From assembly GCA_008636095.1 (NCBI GenBank), contig VSJD01000109.1, positions 1 through 13,877 on the forward strand: a stretch of DNA of 13,877 nucleotides. The letters are read 5' to 3'. Numbering within the stretch: position 1 is the stretch's first letter; each line of letters opens with the position of its first letter. Below, piece by piece: positions 1-7,083 of this stretch. The position numbers and the translations under genes are program-made. The notes under the pieces were generated by a model. It did not search any database. It was not told the origin of the DNA and saw only the letters and a program-made list of their open reading frames with translations. Source of the stretch: Kiritimatiellota bacterium. Its GTDB lineage: Bacteria > Verrucomicrobiota > Kiritimatiellia > JAAZAB01.

Positions 1-1317
1 GCCTGTGATCATGCACTGAACCGTGCCGCGCGTACAGCCGAAAGCCTCATGCGTCACCGATATGCACCGGCCCGCCAGCAAAAGATTGTCAACGTTTTTG
101 GCGACCAGACTTCGATAGGGAATGGAGAACGACCAGCGCGGAGGAAGCGGGTGATTTTTTATGGACGCAGGCACCGGCGCGTCTACAGGATGAGCGCCAC
201 GTCCGATACTGTCTTCAAATTCCCGTGTATTGAATATATCCTCGATCGTCAACACATATTCGCCCTGGATAAGGCGCGTTTCCCTGACACCGATCTGCGG
301 GCAATCCAGTAAATACATTTTATAAAACCCCGGTATTTTTCTGATTTTTTGGCACCAACGCTGGACGATGTCTCTTACGGCTATTTCCGCCCGGGTCAGA
401 TCTGCGGCCGAGGTGCCGTCACCATGATAACAGGGGCAACACAACGTAACGACGCCCTCCATGGGTAGATTGTAAACCTGAAAAAAATAAGGGCTGAAGT
501 CGGTTTTGATATTGATCGTCATCATTTCGCCGTTTGTCAGTTTTTTAAAGGCGTCTGCCAGGCTTAGAAGCGCACATCGCTGTATTTGGAACCTGTCCGG
601 GTTGGTTTTCAGATATTCAAAAAGCTGCAGCAGATTGACATTGCCAACTTTAAACATGACGCCCATCGCCGACAGGGAACTGGACTTACTGCTGGCCTTG
701 GCGGAAATCTTGCATATTGTAAACGGCGCGCCGGCCCTGGCGGCAACATCCCCATCCCCGGTGGCATCAATAATGATTTTCCCCAGAAGGGCTTGTCGTC
801 CAGACTTGTTTTCCACAATAACGCTTTTAATTGTGTTGCCTTCTTTCAAGACATCGACGATCCAGGAATGCAAAAGCAGTTTGACTCCCGCCCTTTGCAG
901 CAGCGTTAAAAGCTGATACTTGAAATCTTCCGAACTGGTAAACACATAACTTCCGGCTGTTCGATCGGTTCCGATGCCGGCGCCGCTTTTCAGGAGTTCA
1001 TTGGTAATTTCCATGGGAATCCCGCCGACAATCTGCACGTCCGAGGGGTGGTCGGCTAATCGGCCCAATACTTTGGCATAATCGGACGGGTCTGTGGAGT
1101 GGACAACATACTTTGTCAATCCCGCATTGCCCGCCGTCATCATTCCGCCAAGAAAACCGTAACGTTCGATAAGCAGTGTTTTCGCGCCGTTCCTGGCTGC
1201 CGCCAAAGCCGCCACAACCCCGGCGGTTCCACCTCCCGCGACGACCACATCCGCTTCATCAATGATTTTAGTCTTAATCTCCCGGGTAAAAGTCTCGCCG
1301 ACTTTCAAGCGCCTCAT
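1..1317 (-). CDS. FAD-dependent oxidoreductase (FAD_oxidored-like), 3' end missing
   Basis: The reading frame is open from an ATG at 1317 to the left edge, giving 439 codons with no stop. The N-terminus carries a Rossmann FAD/NAD-binding site: VVVAGGGTAGVVAA at about residues 24-37, followed by an acidic residue (E51) ending the second strand. DATGDGDVAARAG at 184-196 and LLLAGRCISVTHEAFG near 412-427 are typical of the FAD-dependent oxidoreductases found in many heterotrophic bacteria. The family usually ends a few tens of residues after that last motif, so perhaps 20-40 residues or a further domain are missing. A GAGAGAGG purine run lies about 6 nt before the ATG and supports this start. 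No signal peptide is visible. The gene is divergent from an AraC regulator across 108 bp, so it is probably that regulator's target. The substrate is unknown; members act on varied carbohydrates and small molecules. The family call is firm, the specific reaction is not. Confidence 0.88.
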   Translation of the reverse strand, partial: MRRLKVGETFTREIKTKIIDEADVVVAGGGTAGVVAALAAARNGAKTLLIERYGFLGGMMTAGNAGLTKYVVHSTDPSDYAKVLGRLADHPSDVQIVGGIPMEITNELLKSGAGIGTDRTAGSYVFTSSEDFKYQLLTLLQRAGVKLLLHSWIVDVLKEGNTIKSVIVENKSGRQALLGKIIIDATGDGDVAARAGAPFTICKISAKASSKSSSLSAMGVMFKVGNVNLLQLFEYLKTNPDRFQIQRCALLSLADAFKKLTNGEMMTINIKTDFSPYFFQVYNLPMEGVVTLCCPCYHGDGTSAADLTRAEIAVRDIVQRWCQKIRKIPGFYKMYLLDCPQIGVRETRLIQGEYVLTIEDIFNTREFEDSIGRGAHPVDAPVPASIKNHPLPPRWSFSIPYRSLVAKNVDNLLLAGRCISVTHEAFGCTRGTVQCMITG

Positions 1318-1425
1318 CTTGCACCTCTCTCATTTTGAATGTTATGTCTGCCCTTCAATATGACTTTTATGGCTTTGATATATTTAAACTTGAAATGTCC
1401 CTGACAATCCACAAAAATAACTACC
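1318..1425. promoter_or_regulatory. Divergent promoter/operator region between oxidoreductase and AraC genes
   Basis: This AT-rich 108-bp gap separates the 5' ends of two divergent genes, so it must hold both promoters. A perfect 8-bp inverted repeat, AAATGTCC at 1393-1400 and GGACATTT at 1433-1440, spans the regulator's start codon and is a candidate operator. On the minus strand a TTGTCA-like hexamer (complement of about 1401-1406) lies upstream of an AT-rich TTTAAATATA stretch and could form a weak sigma-70 promoter for the oxidoreductase. AraC-family proteins more often bind direct repeats, so the operator call is tentative. Confidence 0.4.
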
Positions 1426-2364
1426 ATGAACAGGACATTTGTATCAAAAAAAGGACAATTGCTGAAGGAACACAGGGTCAACTGGAGAGTTGTTGACGAG
1501 TTTCTGCTTGAATCGCTTGAACATGTTCCGGCGTTGCCTTTAGACGGAATGGAAATCAACCTCGAAATGGCCCACTTTCAGCCCGGTATTGTGCCGCAAG
1601 GACACAAAGCCGGCGATCATATCCACAGCACTGTCCATTTTCAATTTGTCATGGAAGGTCTGTTCCGTTTTGAGACCCAAAGGAAATCTTTTTTACTGAA
1701 AACCGGCGGTGGAATCGTCATTCCTGCGAAACAAATCCATTGCTGGACATGCGAACGCGCCGGGGTTCTATTCGGCGCAAGTATTGGCATTACCGGCCAG
1801 TCCGCGACCATTTTCACCGACCATGTGAAGCGCCAAGGCGCCGATTCATTTTTGTTTTGTTCCAATCCGGAACTTTTCAACCGGCTTTTACGGATTATTG
1901 AAATCACGTTGAAGCCCGTGCCTTTTCACTGGCGTCGCGAGATGATCGGCTGTGAACTTATGCTCTGGGTGGCGCAGGCACTGCATACGGCCCTTGATCT
2001 GCGCCTTATGAAAACACCCACCCCCTGCACCAAGCAAGCCCAATCGGATCCATCCCGACGCTTGTGTGAAGAAGCAGTCAATTTCGTTATGTCGAATTTC
2101 AACCGGCCAATAAACATCCACGCGACGGCCGGGCACGTGGGTGTAACGCCACGCCATTTAAATCGTCTCTTCCTGCGTTATTTGCATAAAACGGCACACG
2201 GATTTCTTTTGCGAACAAGACTTGAATACGCGGATAAGATGCTGAAATCATCGCCTGCTTTAAAAATTAAAGCGCTAACCTTCGCTTCAGGCTTTCAAAG
2301 CCCAAGCCACTTCACCCAATGTTTTAAGCGGTATTTCGGCCGGTTGCCGACTGGAAAAACCTGA
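1426..2364 (+). CDS. AraC-family transcriptional regulator
   Basis: The 312-residue protein has the classical two-part AraC layout. An N-terminal cupin-like ligand-binding region lies at roughly residues 45-130; it includes HSTVHFQFVMEGLFRFE and GGGIVIPAKQIHCW, typical of the AraC_binding fold. The C-terminal double helix-turn-helix lies at about 212-306. The first HTH (about 229-250) contains NIHATAGHVGVTPRHLNRLF. The second (about 280-302) contains ALTFASGFQSPSHFTQCFKR, matching the family signature of aliphatic-A-x3-G-F-x2-S-x-F-x2-x-F-K. The length is normal for the family. No clear Shine-Dalgarno precedes the ATG at 1426; a start at the ATG coding for M42 would cut into the cupin, so 1426 is preferred. 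The gene stands divergent from the FAD oxidoreductase and probably controls it in response to a sugar or related effector. The ligand cannot be read from sequence. Confidence 0.9.
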   Translation: MNRTFVSKKGQLLKEHRVNWRVVDEFLLESLEHVPALPLDGMEINLEMAHFQPGIVPQGHKAGDHIHSTVHFQFVMEGLFRFETQRKSFLLKTGGGIVIPAKQIHCWTCERAGVLFGASIGITGQSATIFTDHVKRQGADSFLFCSNPELFNRLLRIIEITLKPVPFHWRREMIGCELMLWVAQALHTALDLRLMKTPTPCTKQAQSDPSRRLCEEAVNFVMSNFNRPINIHATAGHVGVTPRHLNRLFLRYLHKTAHGFLLRTRLEYADKMLKSSPALKIKALTFASGFQSPSHFTQCFKRYFGRLPTGKT

Positions 2365-2420
2365 TTTTCGGTCAATGGGATCATCTGGTCCCGCGGTTAT
2401 AGTTTGAACACGCATTTTGA

Positions 2421-2448
2421 TTGACCTGCCGCCGGATTAAAATAGAAT
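2421..2448 (+). promoter_or_regulatory. Predicted sigma-70-type promoter of gnd
   Basis: TTGACC at 2421-2426 and TAGAAT at 2443-2448 each match the consensus in five of six positions and are separated by 16 bp. Transcription would start near 2455, leaving a leader of about 42 nt that holds the strong AAGGAGGAG ribosome-binding site (2485-2493) in front of gnd. Confidence 0.55.
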
Positions 2449-2497
2449 AGGCGCCTTATATCACAGTGAACAGCGTAACAAACCAAGGAGGAGAATT

Positions 2498-3952
2498 GTG
2501 AATCAAGCAGACATCGGATTGATTGGGCTGGCGGTCATGGGCGAGAACCTGGTGCTTAACATGGAACGCAACGGGTTTACCGTGGCCGTGTTCAACCGGA
2601 CCGTATCGAAAGTGGATGATTTTATCAAAGGGCGGGGGCAAGGTAAAAAGTTTATCGGCGCCCATTCGCTCCCGGAACTGGTCAACGCCCTGCAAAAACC
2701 GCGCCGGATCATGCTGATGGTTAAGGCCGGCAAGCCGGTGGACGAATTCATTGAATCGCTGATTCCACTCTTGGAAAAGGGCGACATTATTATTGACGGC
2801 GGCAACTCCCATTTCCCCGACACCACCCGCCGCACCAAATACCTGGAGAGCAAAGGCTTGCGGTATATCGGTACCGGCGTCTCAGGCGGCGAGGATGGCG
2901 CGCTGCGCGGACCCTCGATCATGCCGGGCGGTTCCCCCTCCGCCTGGGAGTTCGTAAAGCCAATCTTTCAGAAAATCTCGGCCAAAACCGACCAGGGCGA
3001 GCCGTGCTGCGAATGGGTCGGCGAAAACGGCGCCGGCCACTTCGTCAAAATGGTCCACAACGGCATTGAGTACGGCGACATGCAGATGATCTGCGAAACC
3101 TACCAACTCATGCGGCAAGGTCTGGGCATGACCAACAAACAGATGCACGAAGTCTTCAGCGCGTGGAACAAGGGCGAACTGGATTCGTACTTGATCGAAA
3201 TCACCCGCGACATTCTGGGTTATAAGAATGAAGAAGGCGAAGAGGTGGTGGACAAAATCCTGGACACCGCCGGCCAAAAAGGTACAGGCAAATGGACGGT
3301 TATGGCCGCGCTCGACGCCGGCCAGCCGTTGACGCTGATCGGCGAGGCCGTGTTCGCCCGCTGTCTTTCAGCCCTCAAGGAGGAACGTGTGGCCGCCGCC
3401 AAGGTTCTTCCCGGCCCCAAGACTGCCAAGTTCTCCGGCAACAAAGCAAAATTCATCGATGACCTCCGGCAGGCGCTCTATGCCTCCAAGATCGTGTCCT
3501 ACGCGCAAGGGTACCAACTGATGCGGTCCGTGGCCAAGGAATCCGGTTGGAACCTGAACTATGGCGGCATTGCGCTCATGTGGCGCGGCGGCTGCATCAT
3601 TCGTTCCGCGTTCCTGGGCAAGATCAAGGAGGCGTTTGTCAACAACCCGAACCTGGTCAACCTGTTGCTCGATCCGTTTTTCGCGGACGCGGTCAAGAAG
3701 GCGCAGGATTCCTGGCGGTGCGTCATCCAGACGGCCGTGAAACTCGGCATTCCGGCGCCCGCACTCAGCAGCGCATTGAATTATTACGACGGTTACCGCT
3801 CTGAGCGTCTGCCTGCCAACCTGTTGCAGGCGCAACGCGATTACTTTGGCGCGCATACCTATGAGCGCGTGGACAAGCCGCGCGGCCAGGTCTTCCATAC
3901 CAACTGGACCGGACGTGGCGGATCCACCGCGGCATCCACCTACATCGCCTAA
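2498..3952 (+). CDS. gnd: 6-phosphogluconate dehydrogenase, decarboxylating
   Basis: This 484-residue protein oxidatively decarboxylates 6-phosphogluconate to ribulose 5-phosphate in the cytosolic oxidative pentose-phosphate pathway, producing reduced dinucleotide. All family landmarks are present. The dinucleotide-binding loop is GLIGLAVMGENL (residues 7-18), followed by DGGNSHFPDTTRR (100-112) and the signature GVSGGEDGALRGPS (127-140). The catalytic stretch GHFVKMVHNGIEYGD holds K184 and E191, matching the catalytic lysine and glutamate of characterised enzymes. Further on are KWTVMAALDAGQPL and a C-terminal tail ending in HTNWTGRGG. NRT follows the second strand, and the arginine at that place fits NADP rather than NAD preference, as in classical Gnd. 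The length is standard for the long (about 470-residue) homodimeric class. The start is GTG at 2498, fixed by the AAGGAGGAG site 4-5 nt upstream. It is followed after 70 bp by a HAD phosphatase gene on the same strand. Confidence 0.98.
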   Translation: MNQADIGLIGLAVMGENLVLNMERNGFTVAVFNRTVSKVDDFIKGRGQGKKFIGAHSLPELVNALQKPRRIMLMVKAGKPVDEFIESLIPLLEKGDIIIDGGNSHFPDTTRRTKYLESKGLRYIGTGVSGGEDGALRGPSIMPGGSPSAWEFVKPIFQKISAKTDQGEPCCEWVGENGAGHFVKMVHNGIEYGDMQMICETYQLMRQGLGMTNKQMHEVFSAWNKGELDSYLIEITRDILGYKNEEGEEVVDKILDTAGQKGTGKWTVMAALDAGQPLTLIGEAVFARCLSALKEERVAAAKVLPGPKTAKFSGNKAKFIDDLRQALYASKIVSYAQGYQLMRSVAKESGWNLNYGGIALMWRGGCIIRSAFLGKIKEAFVNNPNLVNLLLDPFFADAVKKAQDSWRCVIQTAVKLGIPAPALSSALNYYDGYRSERLPANLLQAQRDYFGAHTYERVDKPRGQVFHTNWTGRGGSTAASTYIA

Positions 3953-3960
3953 GCCTTCCG

Positions 3961-4000
3961 ACCGGGCGGCGCCGGCCCACCGCGGACGGTACCGCCCGGT
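3961..4000 (+). terminator. GC-rich hairpin between gnd and HAD gene (attenuator or weak terminator)
   Basis: ACCGGGCGG (3961-3969) and CCGCCCGGT (3992-4000) form a perfect 9-bp stem around a 22-nt GC-rich loop, just after the gnd stop codon. Only TTATT follows, not a true T run, so complete intrinsic termination is unlikely. It may reduce read-through into the HAD gene or protect the gnd message 3' end. Confidence 0.4.
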
Positions 4001-4022
4001 TATTCGATACGCAGACGTTGTT

Positions 4023-4922
4023 ATGAACCAACATCGCGGACAAACCAAGGAAGATCTGATCCATTTTAAGCCGCAGCATGACGCGTTTGTTGGCATCGAT
4101 TCTGACGGTTGTGTCTTCCCCACCATGGAGATTAAGCAGAAACAGTGTTTTCACAAGCTGATTGTGTCACATTGGCGCCTGGAGAAAATAGAGAAATACG
4201 TGCGTGAATCGGCTGAGTTCGCGAACCTGTATTCCAAGTACCGGGGACGGAACCGGTTTCCCTGCCTGCTCCTGAGCATTGACCTGATTCGTAACCGCCC
4301 CGAGGTGCTGGCCTCCGGGGTCAAGCTGCCGGCCTTTACGTCGCTGAAAAAGTTCATTGAGTCCGGCGTGCCATTGGGCAACCCCGCACTGGAAAAATTG
4401 GTCAGGGAAACCGGCGACGAGGAACTGGCCACCATTTTAAAATGGAGCAAGGACGTAAACGCCGCAATTTTCCGGACGGTGAAAAACGTGCCGCCCTTCA
4501 AGTGGGTGCGGGAAAGTCTGGACCAGATTTGCGCTCAGGCCGACGCTATCTGCGTTTCGCAGACGCCTACGGAGGCCCTGGTGCGGGAATGGCAGGAGCA
4601 TGACCTTATGGATTATGTAAAGGTTATCGCCGGCCAGGAACTTGGCACCAAGCAGGAACACCTGCAGATGGCAGCGCAGGGACACTATCCGGCCGACCGT
4701 ATCCTGATGATCGGCGACGCGCCCAGTGACTTCAGCGCAGTGCAAGGCGTTAATGGTCATTTTTTCCCGATCAATCCGGGCCATGAGGAAGCTTCCTGGG
4801 AACGCTTTCAAAAGGAGGCTTTTAAAAAATTTCTGGATGGAACCTATGGCGGCGCCTACGAAGAAGCACTGATTACGGAATTCAACCAATTATTGCCCGA
4901 GACACCGCCGTGGAGCACGTGA
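4023..4922 (+). CDS. HAD-superfamily hydrolase (putative phosphatase)
   Basis: The 299-residue protein carries all four haloacid dehalogenase motifs in order. Motif I is FVGIDSDGC, with nucleophile D26 and general acid D28; motif II is CVSQT near S179; motif III is the lysine in GTKQEH (K210); motif IV is MIGDAPSDF (231-237). This makes it a likely Mg-dependent cytosolic phosphatase. About 150 residues separate motifs I and II, room for a large helical C1-type cap that would define the substrate. The substrate is not known. The in-frame ATG at 4023 is preferred because the frame stays open upstream to an ATG at 3846, but that start would overlap gnd by more than 100 bp and add a low-complexity proline/arginine-rich segment. 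No clear Shine-Dalgarno is seen. The position 70 bp after gnd suggests co-transcription and a link to sugar-phosphate metabolism (inference). Confidence 0.85.
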   Translation: MNQHRGQTKEDLIHFKPQHDAFVGIDSDGCVFPTMEIKQKQCFHKLIVSHWRLEKIEKYVRESAEFANLYSKYRGRNRFPCLLLSIDLIRNRPEVLASGVKLPAFTSLKKFIESGVPLGNPALEKLVRETGDEELATILKWSKDVNAAIFRTVKNVPPFKWVRESLDQICAQADAICVSQTPTEALVREWQEHDLMDYVKVIAGQELGTKQEHLQMAAQGHYPADRILMIGDAPSDFSAVQGVNGHFFPINPGHEEASWERFQKEAFKKFLDGTYGGAYEEALITEFNQLLPETPPWST

Positions 4923-4927
4923 GAAAA

Positions 4928-4962
4928 GACGGACGCCGGACGACAGACGCCAGACACCGGAC
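4928..4962. repeat. Heptad repeat tract (unit near GMCRGAC)
   Basis: Five degenerate 7-bp units follow each other without gaps, beginning 6 bp after the HAD gene stop codon. Typical units are GCCGGAC and GACAGAC; every unit ends in GAC. This is one of nine tracts with 7-bp periodicity in the window. Confidence 0.8.
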
Positions 4963-4986
4963 CGGAAAAGAAGTAGCGTCTACATC

Positions 4987-5086
4987 CATAACATGTATGC
5001 TTCTTGCGGAGAAGATACGCGAGTCAAACGTTGCCTTGGCCTTCCCCTTCTAACGGAGGAGATTGGGTGGCATGTAAACGCACTGC
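4987..5086 (+). repeat. Dispersed repeat, copy A (partial)
   Basis: The stretch from CATAACATGTATGC to GGTGGCATGTAAACG aligns along its length with 13604-13704 in the same orientation. Shared blocks include ATGCTTYTTGC, AGAAGATA, GAGAGT/GAGTC-like, CTAACGRAGG and ATTGGGYGGCATG. The similarity fades after about 5086, before the palindrome that copies B and C carry. It fills most of the gap before nagA. Differences are mainly scattered substitutions, suggesting an old insertion. Confidence 0.75.
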
Positions 5087-5147
5087 TATTCACGGTGACA
5101 GGCAACGATAGAGAATTGGTTGCGGCACAAGCCGCGTTAGGAGTGCC

Positions 5148-6125
5148 ATGACAAGACACGGTTTTATTGACATTCAGCTTAACGGTTTTAAAGGCATTAA
5201 TTTTTCTTCGCCGGATTTGACCCTCGACCAGGTCCGGATGGCCACGCGCGAACTGGTTAAGGCCGGCACAGTGGCATATTGCCCCACCGTAATCACAAGT
5301 TCCCTGGACAATTTCAAACACAGCTTGCCGATCCTGGCGGCTGCCATGCGCGACAAGGAACTGAAGCCCCATCTTCTGGGCATCCATATGGAAGGTCCGT
5401 TCATTTCGCCGATCGAGGGCGCGCGCGGCGCGCACCCGCCGGAACACATCATCAAGCCGGATGTGGATACATTCAAACACTTCCAGGAATGGGCGGAGGG
5501 CAACGTCGTGTTGTTGACACTGGCCCCCGAAGTGGAAGGCGCCCTGGCGCTCATTCGATACGCGTCTGAAAACGGCACGGTAGTTTCAATGGGCCATCAC
5601 TTGGCCGAGGATGCCGCCATGGAAGCAGCGGTCCATGCCGGCGCCCGCGTATGCACCCACCTGGGGAATGGCATGCCCAACATGATCAACCGTCACCAGA
5701 ACCCGCTCTGGTGGCAATTGGCCTGTGACGACCTGACCGGTATTTTCATCACCGATGGGCATCATTTACCGGCCGATTATATCAAGGTGGCTTTGCGGGC
5801 CAAGACCGTGAAGCGCTTTGTCGTGGTCAGCGACGCGGCGCATCTGGCAGGGTTGCCGCCCGGGGTCTATGATTTTAACGGCAATGCAGCCGTATTGGCG
5901 CCCAACGGCCGTATCGGGTTCAAGGACACGCCCTACCTGGCCGGGTCTTCGGCCACCATGCTGCAATGCATGAACTATCTGGCTTCGCTGAACCTGTTGT
6001 CGGAAGCCGACTTGTGGAAAGTAGGCTACGACAATCCCCTGCGCCTTTTAGGCCGTCGCCTGGGCCGACAGCCCTCCGACACCCCTGCTGTTGTTTTTAA
6101 GAACAACCAGTTCGCGCTGGCGTAG
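5148..6125 (+). CDS. nagA: N-acetylglucosamine-6-phosphate deacetylase (NagA-like), short form
   Basis: NagA hydrolyses N-acetylglucosamine 6-phosphate to glucosamine 6-phosphate and acetate, a committed step in amino-sugar catabolism and cell-wall recycling. The 325-residue protein is an amidohydrolase-type TIM barrel. Its N-terminus is GFIDIQLNG (residues 5-13), the NagA form of the metal-site strand. LGIHMEGPFISP holds the metal-ligand E82; SMGHH (H150) and CTHLGNGM (H171) supply the metal histidines; FITDGHH and VVSDAAH give the substrate-side histidine and catalytic D229. The usual length is about 380 residues. The small N-terminal beta-sandwich segment is absent, because the start lies only four codons before GFID. 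AGGAG sits about 6 nt before the ATG at 5148, and an in-frame stop lies at 5109, so the short start is well supported. No nagB or transporter is adjacent. Alternative activity on a related amido sugar is possible. Confidence 0.85.
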   Translation: MTRHGFIDIQLNGFKGINFSSPDLTLDQVRMATRELVKAGTVAYCPTVITSSLDNFKHSLPILAAAMRDKELKPHLLGIHMEGPFISPIEGARGAHPPEHIIKPDVDTFKHFQEWAEGNVVLLTLAPEVEGALALIRYASENGTVVSMGHHLAEDAAMEAAVHAGARVCTHLGNGMPNMINRHQNPLWWQLACDDLTGIFITDGHHLPADYIKVALRAKTVKRFVVVSDAAHLAGLPPGVYDFNGNAAVLAPNGRIGFKDTPYLAGSSATMLQCMNYLASLNLLSEADLWKVGYDNPLRLLGRRLGRQPSDTPAVVFKNNQFALA

Positions 6126-6154
6126 CCAATTGAGATCATAACAAAACCAATTGA

Positions 6155-7051
6155 TCATTTGCCTTTGGCGGGCGCGGGCGGCGGGGTGCGGCCAAGGCGG
6201 GTCAATACCAGCTGCATATCGTTCCAGACATCCCACATGGCGGACTGATTACGCAACAGGTAGGAAGGATGAAAAGTAGGCATTGTTGGAATGCCTTGAT
6301 ATTCAAGCCATTTGCCGCGCACCTTTGATATTGTTATTCCCGGAGCTTTGGGCGGAATGAGCCCTTCAAATGCGCTGGCACCCAAGAGAACGATCACTTT
6401 CGGCTTCAAAACGGCAATTTGCTGTTCAAGATAAGGCCGGCACATGTTCATCTCTGCGGGCAACGGTTTCCGGTTATTCGGCGGACGGCACTTGACGATA
6501 TTGGCGATAAAAACCTCGTCGCGCGTATACCCCATGCGGGTGATCAGGCGCGTCAACATCTGGCCTGCCCGGCCTACGAAGGCCAGGCCCTGCTTGTCTT
6601 CATCCTCGCCGGGCCCCTCGCCGATGAAAAGAATATCAGGGTGCATGTTCCCCTGCCCCGGCACCGCCTGGCGGCGTTTTGCATGCAGCCCGCACTTTTT
6701 GCAGGCGGCCACCGTCTGGGCAATGGCCTTCAGCTTCGCACCGGCATCGATTTCTTCCATTCGATGTTCGGTGTTCGATGTTGGATGTTCGATGTTTTGT
6801 TTTGGTTGAGGCTGGACCACTTTCACGGACGTAATCGACTTTGGCTGACTTGCGGATGAGAATTCGGATGCACAAGCAACCTCCGTAACACCTTCCTCGT
6901 GGAGATTGTCAACGTGCCGGGCAAGATCGTCAACCAGACAGGATAGAAGTCGTTTCGCTTCCGGTCGGGTGATGGCGCGCTGTCCCGCGTCACGCGGGAC
7001 AAACGCGCTTGCCACGCTTTTAGCGTGGCTACGAGTTGGCTCGCTTGTCAT
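6155..7051 (-). CDS. Type 4 (iron-sulfur) uracil-DNA glycosylase
   Basis: This enzyme removes uracil from DNA, starting base-excision repair of deaminated cytosine. The catalytic core occupies about residues 105-285 of 298. Four cysteines that bind the 4Fe-4S cluster of family 4 enzymes are in place: C117 and C120 (ACKKCGL), C188 (KCRPPNNRKP) and C204 (NMCRPYL). Motif A is FIGEGPGEDED (142-152) followed by GLAFVGRAG, and motif B is HPSYLLR (261-267). The first 100 residues are not conserved core: a region with two palindromes (about 8-24), a helical segment (LLSCLVDDLARHVDNL) and a heptad-repeat stretch (NIEHPTSNTEHR, 86-97). AAGG lies about 9 nt before the ATG at 7051, supporting this start despite the repeat-like 5' end. 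It is the last gene of a psd-pssA-udg cluster, 32 bp behind pssA, and is convergent with nagA. Confidence 0.92.
   Translation of the reverse strand: MTSEPTRSHAKSVASAFVPRDAGQRAITRPEAKRLLSCLVDDLARHVDNLHEEGVTEVACASEFSSASQPKSITSVKVVQPQPKQNIEHPTSNTEHRMEEIDAGAKLKAIAQTVAACKKCGLHAKRRQAVPGQGNMHPDILFIGEGPGEDEDKQGLAFVGRAGQMLTRLITRMGYTRDEVFIANIVKCRPPNNRKPLPAEMNMCRPYLEQQIAVLKPKVIVLLGASAFEGLIPPKAPGITISKVRGKWLEYQGIPTMPTFHPSYLLRNQSAMWDVWNDMQLVLTRLGRTPPPAPAKGK
6760..6794. repeat. Heptad repeat tract inside the udg gene (unit TTCGATG)
   Basis: Five uninterrupted 7-bp units with consensus TTCGATG (each differing from it by at most one base) lie in the N-terminal linker of the uracil-DNA glycosylase gene. On the coding strand they read as NIEHPTSNTEHR. 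Twenty-one bases make seven codons, so a 7-bp period keeps the frame only every three units, giving the peptide a seven-residue echo. Confidence 0.9.
6981..7029. repeat. Twin perfect hairpins in the 5' end of udg
   Basis: Arms TGTCCCGCG (6981-6989) and CGCGGGACA (6993-7001) form a 9-bp stem with a 3-nt loop. Nine bases later GCCACGCT (7011-7018) and AGCGTGGC (7022-7029) form an 8-bp stem with a TTT loop. Both lie in codons 8-24 of the uracil-DNA glycosylase gene, where such strong paired hairpins are not expected by chance. They look like small palindromic repeats that landed in a tolerant N-terminus. Confidence 0.75.
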
Positions 7052-7083
7052 AATTGGGCCTTGCAGAAAAGCATCAATAAAAA

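Noticed and set aside
3846..4022. Extended N-terminus of the HAD gene from an ATG inside gnd
   Set aside because: It would overlap gnd by 107 bp out of phase and add a low-complexity P/R/S segment with no HAD likeness; the motif I strand sits normally near the N-terminus when starting at 4023.
3368..4126. 252-codon open frame antisense to gnd
   Set aside because: It is a shadow of the strongly conserved gnd frame in GC-rich DNA and has no recognisable domain.
4980..5480. 166-codon open frame antisense to the 5' part of nagA
   Set aside because: The real gene on the plus strand has clear motifs; the antisense frame ends within repeat copy A and resembles only the translated repeat.
6126..6154. 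Bidirectional terminator between convergent nagA and udg
   Set aside because: Only a direct repeat of CCAATTGA is present; no GC-rich stem followed by a T run was found in the 29-bp gap.
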